This document shows, piece by piece, positions 1 through 6,937 of a stretch of DNA of 45,886 nucleotides; positions within the stretch are counted from its first letter, which is position 1; every line of letters begins with the position of its first letter. This DNA is from an uncultured Treponema sp. (GTDB lineage Bacteria > Spirochaetota > Spirochaetia > Treponematales > Treponemataceae): positions 1 through 45,886 of the forward strand of contig CAKULY010000016.1 in assembly GCA_934667505.1 (NCBI GenBank), in the 5' to 3' direction. The notes under the pieces are model-generated. The model saw only the letters and a program-made list of their open reading frames with translations. It was not told where the DNA came from and made no database searches. The translations under genes were made by a program, and so were the position numbers.

Positions 1-96
1 AAATGCATATATTGCAATCATTTAGAGATTGTTGTATCAAGTACGACAATGACATTTAGAACTTATTAGACATCCCATTTTTTTAGAGGTATATAA
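1..96 (+). promoter_or_regulatory. leuB upstream region with ribosome binding site
   Basis: AT-rich leader with a small inverted repeat CAATC (15-19) / GATTG (27-31) and a clear ribosome site AGAGGT at 85-90, 6 nt before the leuB ATG. No T-box, leader peptide or other recognised attenuator was seen. The end of an upstream gene could lie here but no frame can be chosen. Confidence 0.4.
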
Positions 97-1191
97 ATGG
101 AAAAGACTATTGCTTTGATTCCAGGGGACGGAATCGGTCCTGATGTTGTGGCAGAAGCTGTGAATGTGCTTGACGCTGTTGCAAAAAAATACGGTCACAA
201 GTGGAATTACACTAACGTTTTGGCTGGCGGCTGCGCAATCGATAAATTTGGAAAACCGCTTCCGCAGGATCAGCTTGATATTTGCTTGAAGTCTGATGCG
301 GCTTTGCTTGGTGCGGTTGGCGGTCCAAAGTGGGACAACTTGCCTTCTGAAATCCGGCCTGAAAAAGCTTTGCTTGGTCTCCGCGGCGGAATGAAAGTTT
401 TTGCAAATCTTCGTCCGGCTGTAATGTGGAAGCAGTTGAAAGATGCTTGTCCTTTAAAGAATGAGATAGTTGGCGACGGTCTTGATATTCTTATCGTCCG
501 TGAATTGACTGGCGGTATTTATTTTGGTGAGCGCGGAACTTCTGAAGATGGAAATACTGCATGGGACACAGAAAAATATACACGCCCAGAAATTGAGCGT
601 ATTGTCCGAATGGGATTTGAATACGCTATGAACCGCAGAAAGAAGCTTTGCGTTGTTGACAAGGCTAATATCTTGAATTCTTCACAGTTGTGGCGTCGCG
701 TTACAGAAGATATTAAAAAGGATTACCCGGAAGTTGAACTTTCATATTTGTATATTGACAACGCTTCTATGCAGCTTGTAAGAAATCCAAAGCAGTTTGA
801 CGTAATCGCAACAAGCAATATGTTCGGCGACATTATGTCTGATGAAGCTAGCCAGATTACAGGTTCAATCGGCATGCTGGCTTCCGCTTCTTTGGGTGAT
901 GGAACTGGTCCAGGACTTTATGAGCCGATTCATGGTTCTGCGCCGGATATTGCGGGAAAAGATTTGGCTAATCCGTTGGCTACAATTCTTTCTGCAGCTA
1001 TGCTTTTGCGCTACAGCTTTAAGCTTGAAACAGAGGCAAAGGCTATTGAAAATGCAGTGAACGCTGTTCTTGATGACGGCTGGCGAACTGGCGATATTGC
1101 TGGTTCTCATATTGCAGAAGTAAAAGCTGCCGGAAAACTTGTTGGCACAAAAAAGATGGGCGAGCTTGTTGTTGAATATTTGAACAAATAG
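97..1191 (+). CDS. leuB: 3-isopropylmalate dehydrogenase
   Basis: Cytoplasmic NAD-dependent enzyme of leucine synthesis; it oxidises and decarboxylates 3-isopropylmalate to 2-oxoisocaproate. The 364 aa are the normal family length. The N-terminus has the dinucleotide-enzyme start [13 protein letters not shown]. Substrate arginines lie in LLGLRGGMK and ANLRP (R96 and R106), followed by [13 protein letters not shown] (about 135-147), and the metal-binding aspartates are in [19 protein letters not shown] (about 228-247). The C-terminal [16 protein letters not shown] loop contacts the cofactor. The start is fixed by AGAGGT 6 nt upstream. It lies on the same strand as ilvD and ilvB downstream, which share the branched-chain pathway, although two unrelated genes intervene. 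leuC and leuD are not in the window. Confidence 0.97.
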   Translation: MEKTIALIPGDGIGPDVVAEAVNVLDAVAKKYGHKWNYTNVLAGGCAIDKFGKPLPQDQLDICLKSDAALLGAVGGPKWDNLPSEIRPEKALLGLRGGMKVFANLRPAVMWKQLKDACPLKNEIVGDGLDILIVRELTGGIYFGERGTSEDGNTAWDTEKYTRPEIERIVRMGFEYAMNRRKKLCVVDKANILNSSQLWRRVTEDIKKDYPEVELSYLYIDNASMQLVRNPKQFDVIATSNMFGDIMSDEASQITGSIGMLASASLGDGTGPGLYEPIHGSAPDIAGKDLANPLATILSAAMLLRYSFKLETEAKAIENAVNAVLDDGWRTGDIAGSHIAEVKAAGKLVGTKKMGELVVEYLNK

Positions 1192-1198
1192 AGTGGAT

Positions 1199-1312
1199 GT
1201 CCTGGAAGTAAAAAAAACATGGTGACTAATCTTGCTGAAACTTGCGTGCATAGGGTAGTCACCATTGCCTGTCGTGCTTGCCGATTTTGACAGTTTCAAT
1301 GGCTTCCAGGGC
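1199..1312 (+). ncRNA. Predicted three-helix structured RNA in the leuB 3' region
   Basis: Three nested perfect helices can be read directly. P1 is CCTGGAAG (1201-1208) with CTTCCAGG (1303-1310), extendable by a G-U and a G-C pair. P2 is TGGTGACTA (1220-1228) with TAGTCACCA (1256-1264). P3 is CCATTG (1262-1267) with CAATGG (1297-1302), continued inside by CTGTC (1269-1273) with GACAG (1289-1293). P3 abuts P1, and P2 and P3 share CCA at 1262-1264, so one gives way at the junction or they alternate. It begins 8 nt after the leuB stop. I do not recognise it as tmRNA, SRP RNA, 6S RNA or a known riboswitch. Strand is assumed to follow leuB; the palindromic helices would also fold from the other strand. 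Confidence 0.5.
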
Positions 1313-1323
1313 TCAAGCTTATA

Positions 1324-1381
1324 GGTCGGAAGTCGAGTTTTTATTCAAGGTTTATAAGAATCTTAAAAAACGGCAATGGGC
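1324..1381. repeat. Dispersed palindromic element, copy A (decayed)
   Basis: The left end GGTCGGAAGTCGAG (1324-1337) followed by TTTTTATTC matches the family end seen at 38235 and 26073. The right end is only a weak match (AAAAAACGGCAATGGGC, 1365-1381). It lies between the predicted RNA and the promoter of the LRR gene. Confidence 0.4.
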
Positions 1382-1409
1382 TAGATTGCATAGTTTTTGC
1401 TTATTCCAC

Positions 1410-1438
1410 TTGCCTAATAGCAAAAACGATTTTAGAAT
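1410..1438 (+). promoter_or_regulatory. Predicted promoter of the LRR gene, abutting the start codon
   Basis: TTGCCT (1410-1415), a 17-bp spacer and TAGAAT (1433-1438). Transcription would start near 1445, directly at the ATG (1446). No Shine-Dalgarno sequence precedes the ATG, so the mRNA may be leaderless. Confidence 0.45.
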
Positions 1439-1445
1439 AATCTTT

Positions 1446-3041
1446 ATGGAAAGCAATGCCACAAAAAAGAATGGACTTATTTATTCAAAAGATTTAAAAA
1501 CGCTTATTGGAATTAATCACGAATCAGATGAGTTTAAAGGAATTGTTCCTTATGGTGTTGAAAATATACAGGACGAAGCGTTTGCAGATTCTGACTTAAC
1601 TTATATAGAACTTCCAGATACTGTAAATTCTATTGGAAATGCTGCGTTTTATAATTGCAAAAAGCTTTTAAAAATACATTTGCCTTTGAATTTACACGAT
1701 TTTTCATCATATCTTTTTTGCGGATGTTCTTCATTAAAAGAAATTCCCTTTAGATATGGAATAAAAGCTCTTTTACAAGGCGTTATAGCTGGCTGCTCAA
1801 GTATTACATCTTTAGTTATTCCAGATTCCGTAGAGAAAATTTGTTGTGGCTCGATAAAAGATTGTTTCTCTCTAAAATCTATAGTTCTTCCTGCGGATTT
1901 AAAAGTTTTTGAGCAAGGTGCAGTTGAAAATTGTCCAAGTCTGAGTCATATCCGCATTTCGGAAGACAATAAGGCTTTTTGCACTGATGAAAAATTTTCA
2001 GTTTTATATAAAATAGAACAAGATGGAACTAAAACAGCAGTTTTCGAAGTTCCTTTAAAAGAAAAAGAATACATTCCTTCGTTCAAAGAACTTGGAGAAG
2101 ATGAAAATCCTTCAATAATAGATTATAATGAATTGCAGGATGAAAGCGATGACGATGCAGTTCTTTTTGCTTCAAAAGAAGAATTGTCTTCGTTGTCAGA
2201 TTCTGCTGAAGTTTCTGAAAATAATACGAATCCGCAAATATATTCGGATAGAGAAAATGAACTTGCATCAAAAAAAGAGGATAAAAATATGAATGAAGAA
2301 AATAATAGCATGAACGAAAAGTTGGCAGAAATACTAGGTCAAAATTCCTTTGGCTCAGACGATTTTTCTATTGCAGATATTCCAGAGGCATCTGAACAGG
2401 AAATTGAATCTTCAAAACTTGAGCAAAGCGATGGTTCTATAAATGAACAGGTGAAAATGGAGCAAAATCTTCAAGAAACTCAAGAATCAATTGAACAAAA
2501 TCAGCCTTCAGAAGAAATTGCTGCTGCGAATGAAACTGAGAATAACTTGCAAGATTCACAAAAGCCTTTTGAATGTAAAAATTCAGAAGAAGATGACAAC
2601 GCGATTATGAACAACATCTTCTTTGAGTCTCAAAAAGTAGAGCAAAAGAATACAGGCATTGCTGCAGATAAAAAAAGAATTCTTTATGTGTTTACCCAAA
2701 CTCTTTGCGACACAAAGCTTGGCAAAAAGTTTTCAGAATCATTGGTAAACTGCTGTAATCGCCTTGCAAAGATACATTCATTTACCAGCATTTATTTCTT
2801 TTATGGAACAAGAATTGATACAAGGAAGTTTAGAAATCAGCTTTCAATGTTTATGATGAACAGAGATGTAGTCTATGCGGTAAGCGCAGATTATCTTTCT
2901 CTTTTAGATGACAATACCCGCGACTTTTTAGACTGTCTTGGAATTGGCTGCACTAAGGAAAGCCTTGAGCAGCAGTTAAAGGATTCAAAAAATCCTAATG
3001 CAGAATGTTTAAAGCTTCTTGTTCAAGATAAGATAAAATAA
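1446..3041 (+). CDS. BspA-type leucine-rich-repeat protein with acidic linker
   Basis: A 531-aa protein starting at MESNATKK. An upstream extension to 1278 is open but runs through the structured RNA and promoter, so I reject it. Residues about 25-190 form BspA/LRR_5 repeats: recurring A-F-x-x-C, L-x-x-I-x-L-P and S-I-x-x-x-A-F patterns (for example ELPDTVNSIGNAAFYNC). Residues about 215-400 are acidic, Q/E/S-rich and probably disordered. About 120 C-terminal residues (from RILYVFTQ) form a compact domain I do not recognise. No signal peptide or membrane segment is visible, so it is predicted cytoplasmic, unlike the classical surface BspA proteins. It has no ribosome site but a promoter next to the ATG. 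It is convergent with the ATPase gene. Function unknown. Confidence 0.8.
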   Translation: MESNATKKNGLIYSKDLKTLIGINHESDEFKGIVPYGVENIQDEAFADSDLTYIELPDTVNSIGNAAFYNCKKLLKIHLPLNLHDFSSYLFCGCSSLKEIPFRYGIKALLQGVIAGCSSITSLVIPDSVEKICCGSIKDCFSLKSIVLPADLKVFEQGAVENCPSLSHIRISEDNKAFCTDEKFSVLYKIEQDGTKTAVFEVPLKEKEYIPSFKELGEDENPSIIDYNELQDESDDDAVLFASKEELSSLSDSAEVSENNTNPQIYSDRENELASKKEDKNMNEENNSMNEKLAEILGQNSFGSDDFSIADIPEASEQEIESSKLEQSDGSINEQVKMEQNLQETQESIEQNQPSEEIAAANETENNLQDSQKPFECKNSEEDDNAIMNNIFFESQKVEQKNTGIAADKKRILYVFTQTLCDTKLGKKFSESLVNCCNRLAKIHSFTSIYFFYGTRIDTRKFRNQLSMFMMNRDVVYAVSADYLSLLDDNTRDFLDCLGIGCTKESLEQQLKDSKNPNAECLKLLVQDKIK

Positions 3042-3070
3042 TGATGTTCTGGTGGTAAATAAATTTAATA

Positions 3071-3158
3071 ATTGGTCAAAATGTCGAATTTTTTATAGAT
3101 TCTGAAAAAAACGTTTACGCTTTTATGCATTTTCTAAAAATTCGACATTTGGGCAATG
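3071..3158. repeat. Dispersed palindromic element, copy B (short form)
   Basis: Perfect 13-bp terminal inverted repeats ATGTCGAATTTTT (3081-3093) and AAAAATTCGACAT (3136-3148); similarity continues outward (GGTCAAA on the left, TTTGGGC on the right). The core ACGCTTTTATGCATTTT is shared with copies F and G. It lies between two convergent genes and could also serve as their terminator hairpin. Confidence 0.6.
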
Positions 3159-3194
3159 TAATTAACTCAACAATCTTTATACTAGATATTCTAT

Positions 3195-4532
3195 CTAATA
3201 ATCCATCTCAAACTTCACATAATCTTTTAATCTAAACAGTTCATAAAGCGGAATGTTCCAAATATGCGTTTTGCCGTCTTGATTGTCGCCGACATTTTTT
3301 AGTGAGGTTTTGACCGCCATTTTGGGGCTGTATCTTGAACAAAAAATGTGTAGGCTTTTTGCTTTTGTGTTGTCGGCAGATTTTACTTCAATCGGAAGAA
3401 GAACGCCTTCGTAATCCGTAAGAAAATCAATTTCCGCATCGGCTTTTGTGCGCCAAAAATAGCTTTCGATTCCGGCGGATTTTAATTCTGTCATGCAGTA
3501 ATTTTCTGTCAATGCGCCTTTGAACTGAATGAAATTCTCATCGCCATTTAAGATTGTGCGGTAGTTTATATTTGATTTTCTCCGCAAAAGTCCTACATCC
3601 ATCATATAAACTTTGAAGTAAGTGTTGTCCGCCATTCCTGCAAGCGGAATCTGCGGAGTGGAAACCATTTTTAGTTTGTATGAAATTCCGGCATTTACAA
3701 GCCATTCCAAGGCATCTTCTAAATCTTTTGCGCGTGCGCCTTGTCTTACGTGAGAAAATATGAATTTGTTGTTTTCTTTTGCGATCTGTGAAGGAATTGA
3801 ATTCCACACGAGATTTATCTTTGTTGTTGTTTCTGCTGTTGCGTGTTTTCCAAAATCATCCGCATAGTCCTTTAAAATATTGTCCTGAATTTTTTCGACT
3901 TGGGCATAATCATGGGTTTCAATCCAGGTTTGAACTGCCTCTGGCATTCCTCCGATGATATAATAATTTTTCAGGTATTTTTCTAAAGGAACTGTGTATA
4001 GTTCCGGAATTTCTCGTTCAAAATTAAGTTTTTTTATTCCTTCGATATATTTTTCTCCGCCGTCAGCAATCACGAATTCTTCAAAATTCATAGGGAACAT
4101 TTCGATTCTGTCAACTTTTCCTACTGGAAACGAAATTCCTTCCTTGCGCAAAGCGACTCCCAGTAAAGAGCCTGCGGCAATAATGTGAAGTTCCGGCATT
4201 TCCTCGCAAAAATATTTAAGCGACTGGATTGCACGCGGGCAGTCCTGAATTTCATCAAAGACAACAAGCGTTTTATTTGGAACAATTTCTTTTCCATAAA
4301 TAACAGAGGCAAGTTCGCTGATGATTCTTTTTGTGTCAAAATCATAGTCAAAAACCGACTGAAGTCCTTTGTTTCCGTCAAAATTGAAATATGCAGTGTT
4401 TTCAAATTCAGTTTTGCCGAATTCTTTTATAAGGTAGGTTTTTCCGCACTGGCGGACTCCTGTTACAATAAGAGGTTTGCGATTTTTTTTGTTCTTCCAT
4501 TCAACAAACTGATTTATGATATTTCGTTTCAT
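3195..4532 (-). CDS. AAA_14 ATPase with DUF4143 C-terminal domain
   Basis: A predicted cytoplasmic ATPase of the family with an N-terminal AAA_14 domain and C-terminal DUF4143. Walker A is GVRQCGKT (residues 25-32) and Walker B LVVFDEIQD (about 89-97). The C-terminus contains AEIDFL followed by PIEVKS, the spacing of the PD-(D/E)XK nuclease fold known from this family. I chose MKRNIINQ (445 aa) because AAGGA lies 8 nt upstream; the frame stays open to 4562 but without a ribosome site. These ATPases are often multi-copy and isolated in bacterial genomes; their substrate is not established. Three iteron-like repeats lie directly upstream and may be its control sites. Its orientation opposes its neighbours, suggesting an independent insertion. 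Confidence 0.85.
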   Translation of the reverse strand: MKRNIINQFVEWKNKKNRKPLIVTGVRQCGKTYLIKEFGKTEFENTAYFNFDGNKGLQSVFDYDFDTKRIISELASVIYGKEIVPNKTLVVFDEIQDCPRAIQSLKYFCEEMPELHIIAAGSLLGVALRKEGISFPVGKVDRIEMFPMNFEEFVIADGGEKYIEGIKKLNFEREIPELYTVPLEKYLKNYYIIGGMPEAVQTWIETHDYAQVEKIQDNILKDYADDFGKHATAETTTKINLVWNSIPSQIAKENNKFIFSHVRQGARAKDLEDALEWLVNAGISYKLKMVSTPQIPLAGMADNTYFKVYMMDVGLLRRKSNINYRTILNGDENFIQFKGALTENYCMTELKSAGIESYFWRTKADAEIDFLTDYEGVLLPIEVKSADNTKAKSLHIFCSRYSPKMAVKTSLKNVGDNQDGKTHIWNIPLYELFRLKDYVKFEMDY

Positions 4533-4560
4533 GAAATTGTCCTTATTTATAAATAATAAC

Positions 4561-4646
4561 ATTATTCGGTTGAAAAACGCAAGGTAAGTTGCATTATTCG
4601 GTTGAAAAATGCAGATACAAGCGCATTATTCGGTCGAAAAACGCAA
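4561..4646. repeat. Three iteron-like direct repeats, 32-bp period
   Basis: Copies at 4561-4582, 4593-4614 and 4625-4646 share the core ATTATTCGGTTGAAAAACGC, with one change in copy 2 (ATGC for ACGC) and one in copy 3 (GGTCG for GGTTG). The 10-bp spacers differ. The period is exactly 32 bp, about three DNA turns, so all copies face one side of the helix. They lie 29 bp upstream of the ATPase start codon, where an operator would be. Confidence 0.8.
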
Positions 4647-4681
4647 ATTTTACACAATGGAAACATTTCTTTACAATTTAT

Positions 4682-4700
4682 AAAAACTCGACATTTGAAC
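4682..4700. repeat. Dispersed palindromic element, copy C (single end)
   Basis: AAAAACTCGACATTTGAAC, a near-consensus right end of the element family. No matching left end is visible, so this is a solo end or a decayed copy. Confidence 0.4.
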
Positions 4701-4796
4701 TGTTTAAAATTGAAAATATCGTACAGCCCAAAATTGATTTTCATTATCATTATTAAATAATTTTAATGTAATTAAATATTATATTCTTGACTTCAC

Positions 4797-4826
4797 TTTG
4801 CTCATTAGTTTATATTAATAGAACGT
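4797..4826 (+). promoter_or_regulatory. Predicted sigma-70-type promoter of ilvD
   Basis: TTGACT (4797-4802) and TATATT (4821-4826) with an 18-bp spacer, or TTATAT with 17. The leader to the ilvD ATG (4882) is about 50 nt and ends with the ribosome site GGTGAGGT. The rest of the 4533-4881 gap holds the iterons, the solo element end and AT-rich DNA in which I see no gene. Confidence 0.55.
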
Positions 4827-4881
4827 AGTTTTTTTATTGATTTTTTTACTCAAAACAGTCTTTTTGTGGTGAGGTTATATT

Positions 4882-6573
4882 ATGTCAAAAAAAAGTGATA
4901 ATGCTTGTAAGGGTGTTGCCCGCGCGCCGCACCGTTCCCTTTTTTATGCTTCTGGTTATACTGATGAGGAATTGAATCAGCCGCTGGTTGGTGTTATTTG
5001 CGCAAAAAATGAACTTATTCCGGGGCACATTGAGCTTGACCGGATTGCGGAGGCTGTTAAGGCTGGTGTTAGAATGGCCGGCGGAACTCCGATTGAATTT
5101 CCTGCGATTGGCGTTTGCGACGGAATCGCGATGGGCCACGAAGGAATGAAATATTCGCTTGTGACACGCGAGCTTATTGCCGACAGCGTTGAATGTATTG
5201 CGAAGGCTCACCAGTTTGACGCCTTGGTTATGATTCCTAACTGCGACAAGATTGTTCCGGGCATGCTTATGGCTGCCGCCCGTCTTGATTTGCCGACTGT
5301 TTTTGTTTCTGGCGGCCCGATGATGCCGGGACATCTTCCGGGAAATGACAAGTCGAATCCGTACAGCGGAAAAAATCTTTCTTTGACTGATATGTTTGAG
5401 GCTGTCGGCGGTCTTGCGGTCGGAAAAATCACCGAGGCGCAGCTTAAGGAAATGGAGCACCGCGCTTGTCCGGGCTGCGGTGCTTGCTCGGGAATGTTCA
5501 CCGCGAACTCAATGAACTGTCTTACTGAGGTTCTTGGGCTTGGACTTCCTGGAAACGGAACAATTCCTGCCGTAACTGGCGAAAGAATCGCGCTGGCAAA
5601 GCACGCCGGAATGGCTGTAATGAATCTGTACAGAAAAGGAATTACCGCGCGACAGATGATGACGGCTGAAAATTTCCGCAATGCGCTCACAGCGGATATG
5701 GCGCTCGGATGTTCTTCAAACACAATGCTGCACGTTCCTGCAATTGCGCACGAGGCTGGAATTGACATTGATTTGCACGAAGTAAACAAGATTTCAGAAA
5801 GAACTCCAAACCTTTGCCACCTTGCGCCGGCAGGACACACTTTTATGTGCGAGCTTGATGATGCGGGCGGCGTTCAGGCAGTCTTGGCGGAACTTGCAAA
5901 AAAGAACCTTGTAAACACATCTTTGATTACCGCCACAGGAAAAACAATCGCGGAAAATATTGCCGGCGTAAAAAACCGCAATCCTGAAATCCTTCGCCCG
6001 ATTGAAAATCCGTTCAGCGACAACGGCGGAATTGCGATTCTGTTCGGAAATCTTGCCCCGAACGGAACAGTTGTAAAACGTTCAGCCTGCGCTCCTGAGC
6101 TTATGCACCACACAGGACCTGCGCGCGTGTTCAACGATGAAAGCGAGGCGATGGAAGCTGTGCAGAAGTCCCAGATTAAGCCGGGTGATGTTGTTGTAAT
6201 CCGTTACGAAGGACCAAAAGGCGGTCCTGGAATGCGTGAGATGCTTGCGGTTACAGCGGCTCTTGCAGGTCAGGGCTTGGACAAGCAGGTTGCGCTTATC
6301 ACCGATGGGCGATTCAGCGGTGCTACACGTGGCGCTTCTCTTGGACACTGTTCGCCTGAAGCGGCTGTCGGCGGTCCGATTGCGCTTGTTCAGGAAGGCG
6401 ACAAAATTACTTTGGATATAAACAATTATAAAATCCATCTTGAAGTAAGCGACGAGGAACTTGCCGCACGCAAGGCAAAGTGGGTTGCCCCAGAGCCAAA
6501 AGTAAAAACCGGCTATCTTGCGCGCTATGCTAAGCTCGTAAGCAGCGCAGACAAAGGCGCGATATTGCAGTAG
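4882..6573 (+). CDS. ilvD: Dihydroxy-acid dehydratase
   Basis: An Fe-S enzyme that dehydrates dihydroxy-isovalerate and dihydroxy-methylvalerate to the 2-keto acids in valine and isoleucine synthesis. The 563 aa show the full DHAD pattern: [10 protein letters not shown] (80-89), the cluster cysteine in NCDK (C121), [18 protein letters not shown] (C196, C199, C202), [11 protein letters not shown] and the C-terminal [15 protein letters not shown]. The start is supported by GGTGAGGT just upstream. Codon use is clearly richer in GC (GCG, CGC, GGC) than in adjacent genes, suggesting high expression or a separate history. The last 25 or so bases of the gene, including the stop, belong to the 83-bp repeat that follows. 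Confidence 0.97.
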   Translation: MSKKSDNACKGVARAPHRSLFYASGYTDEELNQPLVGVICAKNELIPGHIELDRIAEAVKAGVRMAGGTPIEFPAIGVCDGIAMGHEGMKYSLVTRELIADSVECIAKAHQFDALVMIPNCDKIVPGMLMAAARLDLPTVFVSGGPMMPGHLPGNDKSNPYSGKNLSLTDMFEAVGGLAVGKITEAQLKEMEHRACPGCGACSGMFTANSMNCLTEVLGLGLPGNGTIPAVTGERIALAKHAGMAVMNLYRKGITARQMMTAENFRNALTADMALGCSSNTMLHVPAIAHEAGIDIDLHEVNKISERTPNLCHLAPAGHTFMCELDDAGGVQAVLAELAKKNLVNTSLITATGKTIAENIAGVKNRNPEILRPIENPFSDNGGIAILFGNLAPNGTVVKRSACAPELMHHTGPARVFNDESEAMEAVQKSQIKPGDVVVIRYEGPKGGPGMREMLAVTAALAGQGLDKQVALITDGRFSGATRGASLGHCSPEAAVGGPIALVQEGDKITLDINNYKIHLEVSDEELAARKAKWVAPEPKVKTGYLARYAKLVSSADKGAILQ

Positions 6574-6739
6574 CTAGTGTTTTGCGAGTTTGCCGAATGG
6601 CAAACTCAGTAAGCAGCCGTAGGCTACGACCAGACAAAGGAGCAATTTTACAGTAGCTAGTGTTTTGCGAGTTTATCGAAAGATAAACTCAGTAAGCAGC
6701 CGCAGGCTGCGAACGGATAAAAGCGCAATCTTACAGTAG
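6545..6739 (+). repeat. 83-bp tandem repeat with hairpins, overlapping the ilvD 3' end
   Basis: TAGCTAGTG starts at 6571 and 6654, and the third unit is entered at 6737: an exact 83-bp period. The tail of each unit (…CAGTAG) matches the last bases of ilvD. Each unit has a 9-bp hairpin with a tetraloop: GAGTTTGCC/GGCAAACTC with GAAT (6586-6607) and GAGTTTATC/GATAAACTC with GAAA (6669-6690). Two base pairs differ between units and both are compensated. A second palindrome, CGTAGGCTACG in unit 1, becomes CGCAGGCTGCG in unit 2, again compensated. These could be REP-like DNA elements or 3' RNA structures. Confidence 0.85.
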
Positions 6740-6745
6740 GTTTTA

Positions 6746-6925
6746 ATGGAAGTAATAAAAAAAGAATTTTCTGATTGGACGGAATACGATAACTGGCTTA
6801 TAGAAAACTATGCTAATTATTCTATTTTAAAAGCAAATGAAGAAAATAAAAAAATTTTTGTAGAATATTGCCAAAAAGCGCAGTGGGTGGCTGAAAAAAA
6901 TGCTGCCGAAAATAAAAAAAACTAA
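6746..6925 (+). CDS. Small hypothetical protein, 59 aa
   Basis: A short ORF starting MEVIKKEFSDW and ending at TAA, 12 nt before ilvB. TAGG lies 5 nt before the ATG and comes from the last bases of the tandem repeat. The protein is highly charged with many Trp and Tyr for its size (W-T-E-Y, N-W-L-I-E-N-Y, A-Q-W-V-A-E), has no signal peptide or membrane segment, and is probably helical. Codon use resembles ilvB. It is not a leader peptide rich in Leu, Ile or Val codons and it does not resemble the IlvN ACT domain. I do not recognise a family. Confidence 0.6.
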   Translation: MEVIKKEFSDWTEYDNWLIENYANYSILKANEENKKIFVEYCQKAQWVAEKNAAENKKN

Positions 6926-6937
6926 ATAGGAATTATT

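Noticed and set aside
1..96. T-box or leucine leader peptide before leuB
   Set aside because: No T-box sequence, no Leu-codon run and no terminator/antiterminator pair; only a 5-bp hairpin.
1278..1445. N-terminal extension of the LRR protein
   Set aside because: The open frame passes through the structured RNA, a repeat end and the promoter, lacks a ribosome site and has no protein-like composition.
4561..4646. Small CRISPR array
   Set aside because: Only three 22-nt units with 10-bp spacers, no cas genes, and spacers far too short. Operator-like iterons fit better.
4885..6438. Long minus-strand ORFs opposite ilvD
   Set aside because: They are antisense shadows caused by the GC-rich codon bias of ilvD and have no motifs or ribosome sites.
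6545..6739. Integron attC sites or cassette array
   Set aside because: No GTTRRRY/RYYYAAC core sites and no integrase; the 83-bp units start in the ilvD coding end.
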